This document shows positions 7,098-14,308 of a stretch of 14,529 bases of DNA, in pieces; positions within the stretch are counted from its first letter, which is position 1; every line of letters starts with the position of its first letter. The DNA lies in NCBI GenBank assembly GCA_903866485.1, contig CAIPNT010000044.1, forward strand, positions 1 through 14,529. The letters run 5' to 3'. The notes under the pieces were generated by a model that had not been told where the DNA came from, did not search any database, and was given only the letters and a program-made list of their open reading frames with translations. A program made the translations under genes and the position numbers. This stretch comes from an uncultured Micrococcales bacterium (GTDB lineage Bacteria > Actinomycetota > Actinomycetes > Actinomycetales > Microbacteriaceae).

Positions 7098-8711
7098 TTA
7101 GTTCGCTTCGGTTGCGTCGGTTTCGATGCGTGGAAACAGCGGTTCAAGTTCACCGATGGCAACGCCAGATTTCAACTGACCCCAGGTTGCGGCTGCCGAA
7201 AGCGGCTGGTCAGCTAGGTTGCCGAGTGAGGCCTGGCCAATGGTTGACCACAACTTTGCGGCCACCTTTGGGGTAACCGGAGCCATCAGAGTGGCAAGCA
7301 CTCGCAAGCCCTCTGCCGCTGTGTAAAGCACGGCGCCCAGACGGTCGCGCTTTGCCTCATCTTTGGCCAGCACCCAAGGCTCTTGAACGGTGATGTAGTT
7401 ATTCAACTCGTCGACGAGCGTCCAAACTGCAATCAAAGCATCCTGGATGGCCACATCGTCAATTGCTTGGTCGGCGTTGACCACGGCGGCTGATGCAATC
7501 TGCTGCACCTTCAGGTCATCATCGGTGGCTGCACCTGCAGCCGGCAAGACACCACCAAAATAGCGATGAATCATCGCGACCACTCGCGACGCTAGATTTC
7601 CAAATCCGTTGGCCAGCTCTGCTTGATAGCGAGCCGATAGGTCTTCCCAAGAGAATGAACCATCTTGGCCAAAGGCGATTGCCTTCATGAAGTAGTAGCG
7701 AAATGCGTCTGAACCAAAAGTGTCGGTGATCTGGCTAGGCGCGATGCCGGTGAGCTTTGACTTCGACATCTTTTCGCCGCCAACCAGCAACCAGCCGTGA
7801 CCAAAAATCTGCTTTGCGGGTGGCAAGCCAGCGGCCATCAGCATCGCAGGCCAAATAACGGCGTGAAAACGCAGGATGTCTTTGCCGACTACCTGAACGG
7901 TAGCTGGCCAAAGCGACTCGAACTGAGCCTTTGCCTCGGCGCTGTCTTCGCCGTAACCGATCGCGGTGATGTAGTTCAAGAGTGCATCGAACCACACATA
8001 GGTGATGTGGCTGTCATCCCAAGGAATGTCGATTCCCCAGTCGAACTTCTCTTTAGAACGAGAAATTGACAGGTCGGTTAGACCGCGCCGAACGAACGAA
8101 ACCACTTCGTTGCGAGCCGATTCAGGTTGAATGAACTTCGGATTCGCTGCATAAAAGTCGAGAAGAGGCTGCTCAAATTCACTGAGCTTGAAGAAATAGT
8201 TGGTTTCAGCAAGTTTTTCTACTGGCTTCGAATGGATCGCACAAACTGGCTGACCCTGAAAGGCGCCTTCGCCAGGCAAAAGGTCGGCCTCGGTCTTGTA
8301 CTCTTCGCAGCCAACACAGTAGTTGCCCTCGAACTCACCACGATAGATGAAGCCGGTGTCATAGAGGTTCTGCAAGAACTTTTGAACGTTCTTTTCATGG
8401 CGAGGTTCTGTGGTGCGAATGAAGTCTTGGTTTTCGATGTCAATGGTCTCAAGCAGTGGCAACCAAGCCTCTTCGACCAGTTTGTCAGCCCAAGCCTGCG
8501 GTGAAACAGAGTTGGCCGATGCCGTGCGCAGAATCTTTTCGCCGTGCTCATCGGTGCCGGTCAGCAAGAAGCTGTTTTCACCACGTTGGCGGTGCCAGCG
8601 CGCCAAAACGTCTGAAGCTACCTCGGTGTAGGCGTGACCGATATGTGGAGCATCGTTGACGTAGAAGATAGGGGTCGTGACATAGAACGACTTACCTTTG
8701 GTGTTTGGCAT
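7098..8711 (-). CDS. metG: Methionyl-tRNA synthetase
   Basis: This class I aminoacyl-tRNA synthetase charges initiator and elongator tRNA-Met in the cytoplasm. The 537-residue protein shows the opening FYVTTPIFYVN, the HIGH motif (23-26, within PHIGHAY), the TGTDEHGEKI segment that contributes to methionine binding, and KMSKS within GGEKMSKSKLTG. The connective domain has one zinc-knuckle half, NYCVGCEEY, followed later by CAIHSKPVE, so the expected Cys ligands appear to be C-x2-C plus C-x2-H. The anticodon-binding helical domain includes the NNYITVQEPWVLAKD motif. There is no C-terminal EMAP/Trbp111 extension, as expected for the short actinobacterial form. The ATG follows the rsmI stop by four bases, with an AGAAG-type weak ribosome site. 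Confidence 0.97.
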   Translation of the reverse strand: MPNTKGKSFYVTTPIFYVNDAPHIGHAYTEVASDVLARWHRQRGENSFLLTGTDEHGEKILRTASANSVSPQAWADKLVEEAWLPLLETIDIENQDFIRTTEPRHEKNVQKFLQNLYDTGFIYRGEFEGNYCVGCEEYKTEADLLPGEGAFQGQPVCAIHSKPVEKLAETNYFFKLSEFEQPLLDFYAANPKFIQPESARNEVVSFVRRGLTDLSISRSKEKFDWGIDIPWDDSHITYVWFDALLNYITAIGYGEDSAEAKAQFESLWPATVQVVGKDILRFHAVIWPAMLMAAGLPPAKQIFGHGWLLVGGEKMSKSKLTGIAPSQITDTFGSDAFRYYFMKAIAFGQDGSFSWEDLSARYQAELANGFGNLASRVVAMIHRYFGGVLPAAGAATDDDLKVQQIASAAVVNADQAIDDVAIQDALIAVWTLVDELNNYITVQEPWVLAKDEAKRDRLGAVLYTAAEGLRVLATLMAPVTPKVAAKLWSTIGQASLGNLADQPLSAAATWGQLKSGVAIGELEPLFPRIETDATEAN

Positions 8712-8715
8712 TCTT

Positions 8716-9543
8716 CTATCTTAAAGCTTTGCGTGCCTCGAGCACCGATTGATAGAGCTCACTCTTGCTGGCACCGGCGGCCGATGCAATCTCTGCAACT
8801 GCTTGTTTTAGACCAACACCTTCTTCGATGAGTGCCAGAACCTGTTGCAGCAAATCTTCAGTTTTGATTTCTTGAACCTCGGCACCGGCAATAACCAACA
8901 CCATTTCACCCCTTGGTTCAGAGGCAGCCCAGGCAACCAAATGCTCTAGCGTGCCGCGCTGGGTGTGTTCAAACTTCTTAGTTAGTTCGCGGGAAACGCT
9001 GCCCTGCCGCTGCCCACCGAGCACTTTAGCCGCGTCGGCCAAAGACTCTTGAATGCGGTGTGGCGACTCAAAGAACACCATGGTTCGAGGCTCGCGAGCC
9101 AGCGCCTCAAAGGCCTTCTTTCGGTCACCAGCTTTGCGCGGCAAGAAGCCTTCGAACGTGAAACGGTCGGTCGGCAATCCAGAAACGGCCAGAGCAGACA
9201 AAACCGCTGATGGTCCGGGGATGATGGTTATCTCAATATCGGCAGCCGCGGCGGCACGCACCAGCAAGAACCCCGGATCGCTCACGGTAGGCATGCCCGC
9301 ATCGCTAACCACCAAAACGTCTTCGTCGTTGGCGATTTCGAGAATTTGCGCGATGCGTTCACCCTCGTTGTGTTCGTGCAGGCTAAAAAGCTTGGCGTTT
9401 AGCTTCACTGAGAGATTATTTGCCAGCTTTAGCAGGCTGCGGGTGTCTTCGGCGGCGATGTATTTGCTCGACTTTAAGTGTTCGATAAGGCGAGGCGAAG
9501 CATCGGAAAGGTTTCCGATTGGAGTCGCAGCAAGTATGAGCAC
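8716..9543 (-). CDS. rsmI: 16S rRNA (cytidine1402-2'-O)-methyltransferase
   Basis: RsmI methylates the ribose 2'-OH of C1402 in the decoding centre of 16S rRNA. The 275-residue product is a tetrapyrrole-methylase-fold SAM enzyme with the family's motifs in order: ATPIGNL near the start, AEDTR, the SAM loop VVSDAGMPTVSDPG, IIPGPSA, FEGFLPRK, FFESPHR and SRELTKKFE. The C-terminal segment (about 220-275) forms the small helical domain usual in this family. The start is GTG at 9543-9541, which gives the family's usual MLILAATPIGN opening. No ribosome binding site can fit the 23-base gap convincingly, and a -10-like GACAAT lies five bases upstream of GTG, so a leaderless mRNA is plausible. It is the first gene of the minus-strand run, divergent from pmt as in mycobacteria (Rv1003/Rv1002c). 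Confidence 0.96.
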   Translation of the reverse strand: MLILAATPIGNLSDASPRLIEHLKSSKYIAAEDTRSLLKLANNLSVKLNAKLFSLHEHNEGERIAQILEIANDEDVLVVSDAGMPTVSDPGFLLVRAAAAADIEITIIPGPSAVLSALAVSGLPTDRFTFEGFLPRKAGDRKKAFEALAREPRTMVFFESPHRIQESLADAAKVLGGQRQGSVSRELTKKFEHTQRGTLEHLVAWAASEPRGEMVLVIAGAEVQEIKTEDLLQQVLALIEEGVGLKQAVAEIASAAGASKSELYQSVLEARKALR

Positions 9544-9566
9544 GTTCTATTGTCTAGCATTAGGGC
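9544..9566. promoter_or_regulatory. Divergent rsmI/pmt promoter region with abutting -10-like elements
   Basis: Only 23 bases separate the two GTG starts. On the plus strand TAGCAT (9555-9560) matches TATAAT at four of six positions, including the key A2 and T6, and ends six bases before the pmt GTG. On the minus strand GACAAT (9554-9549) also matches four of six, with A2 and T6, and ends five bases before the rsmI GTG. These distances are what a transcript starting at or next to the start codon would need. No good -35 element is seen in either direction, and no Shine-Dalgarno site is seen. The two elements touch, so two polymerases could hardly bind at once. Assignment rests on pattern and spacing only. 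Confidence 0.4.
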
Positions 9567-11069
9567 GTGAACGCATTGCTAAATCGAGTTTTGTTTGACC
9601 AAAAAAGTCGAGCAGCGTTTGGCCGCGTTTCGTTTTGGCTGGTGATTGCACTCGCTGCGTTTTTGCGACTGTTCAACCTCGGCTACCCAAGCAAATTGGT
9701 TTTTGATGAGACCTATTACGTCAAAGACGCTTGGACTCTATGGAACACGGGAGCCGAGAGATCATGGCCCCAAAACGCGGATGCCGCCTTTGAGAGCGGT
9801 CATACAAACGGTTGGCTAGCCGACGGAAGTTTTGTAGTTCATCCGCCACTGGGCAAATGGATCATCGGCTTTGGCATGTGGCTGTTTGGCGCCCAAAACA
9901 GTTTTTCTTGGCGCATCATGGTTGCCCTGCTGAGCATCGCATCGGTGGCCCTGCTCATGGTGATTGCAAAACAACTTTTCAAGTCAAACCTTTGGTCACT
10001 GGTTGCCGGATTCTTGCTGGCTGTTGACGGTCACGCAATCGTTTTGGGTCGCACAGCACTGCTAGATGGCATCCTCATGTTTTTTGCTCTGCTTGGCTTC
10101 TACTTCGTGTTGAAAGACCAGGCAACGCGCGATGTCGAGGCTTTGACTTGGCGTCGTCCCTGGTTGGTCTATGCCGGCCTTGCGCTAGGGGCAGCAACCG
10201 CCGTCAAGTGGTCGGGGCTCTATTTCTTGGCAGCATTCGGCTTGTATGTCGTGATAAGCGATGCCCTAGCAAGGCGTCGGGCGAAAGAGCCGAAGTTTCA
10301 GACGCCAGAAATAGCAGACCTGGCACCAGACTTGGCCTCGTTTTCGCTGGCCTGGTTGCTATCGAGATTCGTTAGGCCATTGATCGTATTTTTGCTCATG
10401 GTGCCGATTGCTGCGGTCACCTATCTGGTCAGCTGGACCGGCTGGTTAACCTCAACTGGTGGCTATGACCGCGACTCAAACAGCAACCCATTCCTGGCCC
10501 TGCTCAAGTATCACCAAGACGCCTACAACTTTCACGTCAACCTGCACACCCCACACCCCTATGCCTCTAACCCGCTGACCTGGCTTTTCGACATTCGCCC
10601 GACAAGCTTCTTCTATGAAGGTCTTGGCTTTGGCCAAACCGGTTGCGCGGCGCAAGACGGTTGTTCGAGTGCAATCACCCCGCTTGGCAACCCCTTCATC
10701 TGGCTTCCCGCCGCAGCAGCGGTGTTCTTCTTGACCTACCTGCTGGTTACCCGCAGAGACAAACTTGCTGGCACCATCCTGATTGGCATCGCCGGTGGTT
10801 ACGTGCCTTGGCTGGCATTCATGAACCGCACCGTTTTTCAGTTTTATTCGATTGCCTTCTTGCCTTGGATGATTTTGGCTCTGGTCTATGCGCTGTCACT
10901 GTTTATCCGGTCGCGAAACGCACTGCAGCGCACCAACGCCATTCGAGGTGTGCTGACCTATCTTGTGGTGGTTGCGGCTGCATCGTTGTTTTTCTTGCCA
11001 ATCTGGATAGGCACCTGGATTCCCTATTGGTACTGGCACATTCACATGTGGATTCCGAGCTGGATCTAG
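9567..11069 (+). CDS. pmt: Polyprenol-phosphate-mannose protein O-mannosyltransferase (PMT family)
   Basis: PMT enzymes transfer mannose from a polyprenyl-phosphate carrier to Ser/Thr of exported proteins at the outer face of the membrane, as Rv1002c does in M. tuberculosis. The 500-residue product is a polytopic GT-C glycosyltransferase. After the first membrane helix (about 21-36) comes the catalytic acidic pair in LVFDETYYVKDAW (D47, E48), then VVHPPLGKWIIGFGMWLFG. Many hydrophobic helices follow, with an RTALLDGILMFFAL segment and a C-terminal set of helices ending in Trp/Tyr-rich WIPYWYWHIHMWIPSW. The start is GTG, probably leaderless. The gene is divergent from rsmI, a synteny known from mycobacteria. 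The stop directly abuts the next gene. Target proteins cannot be read from this window. Confidence 0.93.
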   Translation: MNALLNRVLFDQKSRAAFGRVSFWLVIALAAFLRLFNLGYPSKLVFDETYYVKDAWTLWNTGAERSWPQNADAAFESGHTNGWLADGSFVVHPPLGKWIIGFGMWLFGAQNSFSWRIMVALLSIASVALLMVIAKQLFKSNLWSLVAGFLLAVDGHAIVLGRTALLDGILMFFALLGFYFVLKDQATRDVEALTWRRPWLVYAGLALGAATAVKWSGLYFLAAFGLYVVISDALARRRAKEPKFQTPEIADLAPDLASFSLAWLLSRFVRPLIVFLLMVPIAAVTYLVSWTGWLTSTGGYDRDSNSNPFLALLKYHQDAYNFHVNLHTPHPYASNPLTWLFDIRPTSFFYEGLGFGQTGCAAQDGCSSAITPLGNPFIWLPAAAAVFFLTYLLVTRRDKLAGTILIGIAGGYVPWLAFMNRTVFQFYSIAFLPWMILALVYALSLFIRSRNALQRTNAIRGVLTYLVVVAAASLFFLPIWIGTWIPYWYWHIHMWIPSWI

Positions 11070-12233
11070 ATGAGCAGCTATGGAGCACTATTTCGCTCAC
11101 CCGGGTTTGCTCGGGTAATAACCTCGCAACTGTTTGCCCGGTTTCCGTTTGGCATGATGACCCTAGGCTTCGTGATGCACATTCAGCAAGCCCAGCACTC
11201 CTATGCCATTGCCGGTTTGGCCCTGGGCGCCGACACCATTGGTGCTGCCATCAGCGGCCCCGTTTTGGGGCGACTTCTTGGCAAATTTGGCACCACCCGA
11301 GTGCTCGTCACCGCGGCTTCAATCGGTTCTACGGCCATGCTTGGAATCGCATTGATCAACGCCGCGCCTATCTTCACGATTTTGCTTGCACTTGTGGTTG
11401 GGTTGACCTCGCCACCAATTCAATCGGCCGCGCGAACGGTCTATCCAACCTTGGTTTCCAAAAAGATACTGTCTTCGGTTTACGCACTCGACGCCACATC
11501 ACAAGAGCTGATCTGGGTCATCGGACCGGTGTTGGCAACTGTGCTGGCCGCCCAAATCAGCACGTCATTTGTTGTCATTTTGATGGCAGTGGTGCAGGTG
11601 CTCGGCACCGTTTGGTTTTGCTCAAACCCCGAGGTGCACCGCATGGTTTACCCAAAGTCTTCAACCCGGATGGGTGGGGTGCTGGCAAACAAAGTTGTGC
11701 TTATCACCGCCATACTTGGGTTGCTACTAATCGGCGGATTCAGTGGTGTTGAGGTCGGCACCGTTGCTGTGGTTTCAAAAAACCTTTCTGGTCTAGTCAT
11801 CGGCGCACTCTCACTCGGTTCGATTTTTGGTGGCATCTTGCTCGGCAACAAAACCAAATCACCTTGGGCCCTGACTCGATTTTTGTCACTAGTTTTCATT
11901 GGTTACGCACTCATTTGGTTGGCACCAACCAACCCAATTTGGCTCTCAATTTGCCTATTCATAGCGGGTCTTGGCGTTGCCCCATCACTGGGATTACTCG
12001 GCTCTGCAATCGCAATGAACCTTAAGGCCGGTGATGCGGCGGAGGCTAATGGTTGGGCCAGCACCGGGCAGCTTATGGGCTATTCGGCTGGAGCGGCCTT
12101 GTCAGGAATCGCCATCGATTCGGTCTCTCATTCGGCAGCCTTTTTAGTATCAATTGCCTTCGGAGCCGGAGCAATCCTGGTCGCCATAATGGTCAAGCAA
12201 ATTTTGGAAGCAAACCGAAAGCAGGAGAAATGA
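11070..12233 (+). CDS. Major facilitator superfamily transporter, substrate unknown
   Basis: The 387-residue protein is almost entirely hydrophobic, with about twelve helices split by a polar central loop near residues 190-205 (NPEVHRMVYPKSSTRMGG), the MFS layout. A motif-A-like loop, GRLLGKFGTTRVL (about 68-80), lies between helices 2 and 3. The C-terminal half repeats the glycine-rich pattern (IGALSLGSIFGGILLGNK). Nothing in it identifies a substrate; the general look is of an efflux-type carrier. The ATG follows the pmt TAG stop without a single base between, so translation is probably coupled to pmt. Its last codons overlap the YciI-like gene as ATGA. An attractive but unproven idea is that it serves the same envelope process as pmt. 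Confidence 0.88.
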   Translation: MSSYGALFRSPGFARVITSQLFARFPFGMMTLGFVMHIQQAQHSYAIAGLALGADTIGAAISGPVLGRLLGKFGTTRVLVTAASIGSTAMLGIALINAAPIFTILLALVVGLTSPPIQSAARTVYPTLVSKKILSSVYALDATSQELIWVIGPVLATVLAAQISTSFVVILMAVVQVLGTVWFCSNPEVHRMVYPKSSTRMGGVLANKVVLITAILGLLLIGGFSGVEVGTVAVVSKNLSGLVIGALSLGSIFGGILLGNKTKSPWALTRFLSLVFIGYALIWLAPTNPIWLSICLFIAGLGVAPSLGLLGSAIAMNLKAGDAAEANGWASTGQLMGYSAGAALSGIAIDSVSHSAAFLVSIAFGAGAILVAIMVKQILEANRKQEK

Positions 12234-12511
12234 AAACCTTCGCCGTTAGTTATCACTATGTGGCCGATGATCAAACCATGACCGAGGTCAGGCCGATTCA
12301 CCGCAAGTGGCTGGCCGAACAACTTGAATCTGGGAGTTTGCTTGCCAGCGGACCGCTGGTTGACAATCCGGGAGCGCTATTAATCTTCAAGTCGGAATCT
12401 CTTGAGACCCTTGCCGGTTTACTAGACCATGACCCCTTTGATCTTGCCGGATGCATTGGCGAACGAGTGATCAATGAATGGAACCCCGTGTTCGGACCTT
12501 GGAGCAACTAA
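12230..12511 (+). CDS. YciI-like (YCII-related) small protein
   Basis: The 93-residue protein fits the YCII fold (a dimeric alpha-beta barrel). It has an opening strand KTFAVSYHYV, RPIHRKWLAEQLESG with a conserved His, LLASGPLVDNPGALLIFKSES, and a DHDPFDLAG segment with the Asp-Pro typical of the family. The last strand is RVINEWNPVFG. YciI relatives may act as small enzymes or binding proteins; chlorination-related and muconolactone-like chemistry has been proposed for some, but no general function is settled. The ATG overlaps the MFS stop as ATGA; an AGGAG two bases upstream is too close to be ideal, which also fits coupling. A longer reading from 12053 would run through the MFS gene and is not credible. 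The stop overlaps the next ATG as TAATG. Confidence 0.88.
   Translation: MKTFAVSYHYVADDQTMTEVRPIHRKWLAEQLESGSLLASGPLVDNPGALLIFKSESLETLAGLLDHDPFDLAGCIGERVINEWNPVFGPWSN
12501..12504 (+). promoter_or_regulatory. Ribosome binding site that decides the aldo/keto reductase start
   Basis: GGAG lies six bases before the ATG at 12511, inside the last codons of the YciI-like gene. It favours 12511 over the in-frame upstream ATG at 12478, which has no such site and would add 11 residues not expected in the family. Confidence 0.55.
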
Positions 12512-13347
12512 TGAACTTTAATCCCGCAGATATGCCGATGGTGACGTTAAACAACGGTCACCGCATTCCACAGCTTGGCCTCGGAGTCTACAAAGTTGAG
12601 GCTCACTCAGCGGCTGACCTGGTTGCCGAGGCCATCGAGACTGGCTATCGCCGGATCGACACCGCAGCCATCTATCTAAACGAGGCCGAGGTTGGTCAAG
12701 GCATTCGTCAAAGTTCTGTCTCGCGCGACGAAATCTATGTGACCACAAAAATCTGGAATGACCGTCAGGGTTTTGAGAGTGCGCTTGAGGCCATAGACGA
12801 AAGCCTTGAACGACTCAACATCGATTACATCGACATGTTGCTAATTCACTGGCCGACACCGGCCCAAGACAAGTTTGTTGAAACCTGGGCCGCATTTCAG
12901 CAGGCTCTGGCCACGGGCAAGGTTCGCGGCATCGGAGTTTCAAACTTTCAGCCAGACCACCTGCGCAAGCTCATCGCGGCTGCAGGCACCGTACCGGCAA
13001 TTAATCAGGTTGAGTTGCACCCTGCGCTTCAGCAGCCTGAGCTGCGCTCTTACAACAGCTCACACGGCATTGCCACCGAGGCTTGGTCACCGTTGGCAAG
13101 AGGCCGCTTCAACAGCGAGGTGGTAATCACTGACATTGCTGCCAAACATGGCAAAACCCCAGCACAGGTGATCATCCGCTGGCACATTCAGCTGGGCAAC
13201 CTGGTGATTCCAAAAACCGCCCACCCAGAGAGATTAATTCAGAATATCTCGGTCTTCGATTTTGAACTGGATGAGCGCGACATGGCATCGATTGCCACGC
13301 TCGACTCGGGTTTTCGAACCGGACCTAACCCAGATGAATTCGGGTAA
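12511..13347 (+). CDS. Aldo/keto reductase, 2,5-diketo-D-gluconate reductase-like
   Basis: The 278-residue TIM-barrel oxidoreductase reduces carbonyl compounds with NADPH; relatives act on 2,5-diketogluconate, methylglyoxal and similar aldehydes. The catalytic tetrad is complete: D50 and Y55 in YRRIDTAAIYLNEAEVG, K80 in VTTKIWN, and H113 in LLIHWPTP. The family signatures VRGIGVSNF and NQVELHPALQQ are present, as is the cofactor-binding segment VIPKTAHPERLIQN near the C-terminus. The size is normal for the AKR5-like group. The start at 12511 overlaps the YciI-like stop as TAATG and has GGAG six bases before it. The gene is followed after five bases by the SDR39U1 gene. The substrate cannot be read from the sequence. 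Confidence 0.93.
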   Translation: MNFNPADMPMVTLNNGHRIPQLGLGVYKVEAHSAADLVAEAIETGYRRIDTAAIYLNEAEVGQGIRQSSVSRDEIYVTTKIWNDRQGFESALEAIDESLERLNIDYIDMLLIHWPTPAQDKFVETWAAFQQALATGKVRGIGVSNFQPDHLRKLIAAAGTVPAINQVELHPALQQPELRSYNSSHGIATEAWSPLARGRFNSEVVITDIAAKHGKTPAQVIIRWHIQLGNLVIPKTAHPERLIQNISVFDFELDERDMASIATLDSGFRTGPNPDEFG

Positions 13348-13352
13348 CGACA

Positions 13353-14249
13353 ATGCGAGTGCTTATTTCAGGAGCAACCGGACTGGTTGGAAGCGAAGTG
13401 GCCAGGCAACTGACCGCACAAGGACACACCGCACTCAAACTAGTTCGACGTGCAGCAACTGCGCCGGATGAGGTTGAGTGGAACCCGAAGACCGGATTCA
13501 TCACCGAAGGCGTGATAGAGACCGTCGACGCAGTGGTCAACATGGCCGGCGCAACAACTGGCAAAATTCCTTGGACCCGTCAATACAAGCAAGAGATTGT
13601 CAACTCGAGAATCGATTCAACTCGCACTCTGGTAAATGCAATGATGACCGCTTCTAAGCGTCCAAAGGTTTTGGTAAGCGGCTCGGCATCCGGGTTCTAT
13701 GGCGACTCGGGCAACCGCGTTCTAAGCGAAACCGACCCCAAAGGCACAGGATTTTTGAGTGACCTGGCTTTTGAGTGGGAGCAAGAGGCTTTAAAGGCGC
13801 CAACCGAAGTGCGAGTGATTCTAGCTCGAACCACGATGGTCATGTCTCGAAAACTTGGCGCTCTAGGAAGACTGCTGCCACTGATCAAATTCGGCGTCGG
13901 TGGCCCGTTGGGTTCTGGCAAGCAGTGGTGGGCATGGATCAGTCAGGTCGATGAGGCAGCAGCCATCATCCATCTGATCAACTCACCATCGGCAAGCGGC
14001 GCTTTCAACTTGACCGCCCCAGAGCCGGCAACCTGTGGCCAAATCGTCAAGTCTTTGGCACGACAGTTGCGTCGACCAAGTTTCTTGCCAGTTCCATCCT
14101 TTGCGCTCAGGTTCTTCTTGGGCGAGGCAGCCACCGAGTTGCTGCTGTGCAGTCAAAACATGAGCGCCGAGCGATTGCTATCAACAGGTTTCAAATTCAC
14201 CCATCCAACTCTTGATGAAGCTTCGGCTTGGGTGCTTGGCAGAGATTAA
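13353..14249 (+). CDS. TIGR01777 / SDR39U1 (YfcH-type) NAD(P)-binding epimerase-like protein
   Basis: The 298-residue protein is an atypical extended short-chain dehydrogenase. The cofactor loop is GATGLVG (7-13). VNMAGATTGKIPW and the helix with NSRIDSTRTLVNAM follow, both diagnostic for the YfcH/SDR39U1 group, and then VSGSASGFYGDSG, where ordinary SDRs have Tyr-x3-Lys; that Lys is missing, as I recall for this subfamily. GGPLGSGKQWWAWISQVDEAA and FNLTAPEPATCGQIVKSLA lead into the C-terminal DUF1731 segment. The family's substrate is unknown. It starts five bases after the aldo/keto reductase stop with a weak ribosome site, and ends the plus-strand run just before a strong terminator, so it belongs to the same transcript. 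Confidence 0.92.
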   Translation: MRVLISGATGLVGSEVARQLTAQGHTALKLVRRAATAPDEVEWNPKTGFITEGVIETVDAVVNMAGATTGKIPWTRQYKQEIVNSRIDSTRTLVNAMMTASKRPKVLVSGSASGFYGDSGNRVLSETDPKGTGFLSDLAFEWEQEALKAPTEVRVILARTTMVMSRKLGALGRLLPLIKFGVGGPLGSGKQWWAWISQVDEAAAIIHLINSPSASGAFNLTAPEPATCGQIVKSLARQLRRPSFLPVPSFALRFFLGEAATELLLCSQNMSAERLLSTGFKFTHPTLDEASAWVLGRD

Positions 14250-14258
14250 CTTTTAGGC

Positions 14259-14300
14259 AAAGTAAAACCCCGCTCCCAATTGGTGGCGGGGTTTTGCTTT
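14259..14300. terminator. Bidirectional intrinsic terminator between convergent genes
   Basis: Bases 14259-14273 (AAAG-T-AAAACCCCGC) pair with 14286-14300 (GCGGGGTTTT-G-CTTT), a 15-position stem with one G-T wobble, around a 12-base loop containing the small palindrome CCAATTGG. The GC core is flanked by A-tracts on the left and T-tracts on the right, so the RNA ends in a U-run in either direction. It sits 9 bases after the SDR39U1 stop and 8 bases after the stop of the minus-strand lysine-rich gene, and can serve both. Confidence 0.92.
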
Positions 14301-14308
14301 AAATCGGG

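Noticed and set aside
10643..11752. Open reading frame of 369 codons on the plus strand spanning the pmt/MFS junction
   Set aside because: It is out of frame with two well-supported membrane proteins, its translation is rich in His, Arg, Cys and Trp with no recognisable domain, and it has no ribosome site.
12053..12229. Longer start for the YciI-like gene
   Set aside because: The added residues are an out-of-frame reading of the MFS gene; the YciI fold begins exactly at the ATG at 12230.
12478..12510. Longer start for the aldo/keto reductase
   Set aside because: The added 11 residues are an out-of-frame reading of the YciI-like gene and lack a ribosome site, whereas 12511 has GGAG six bases upstream.
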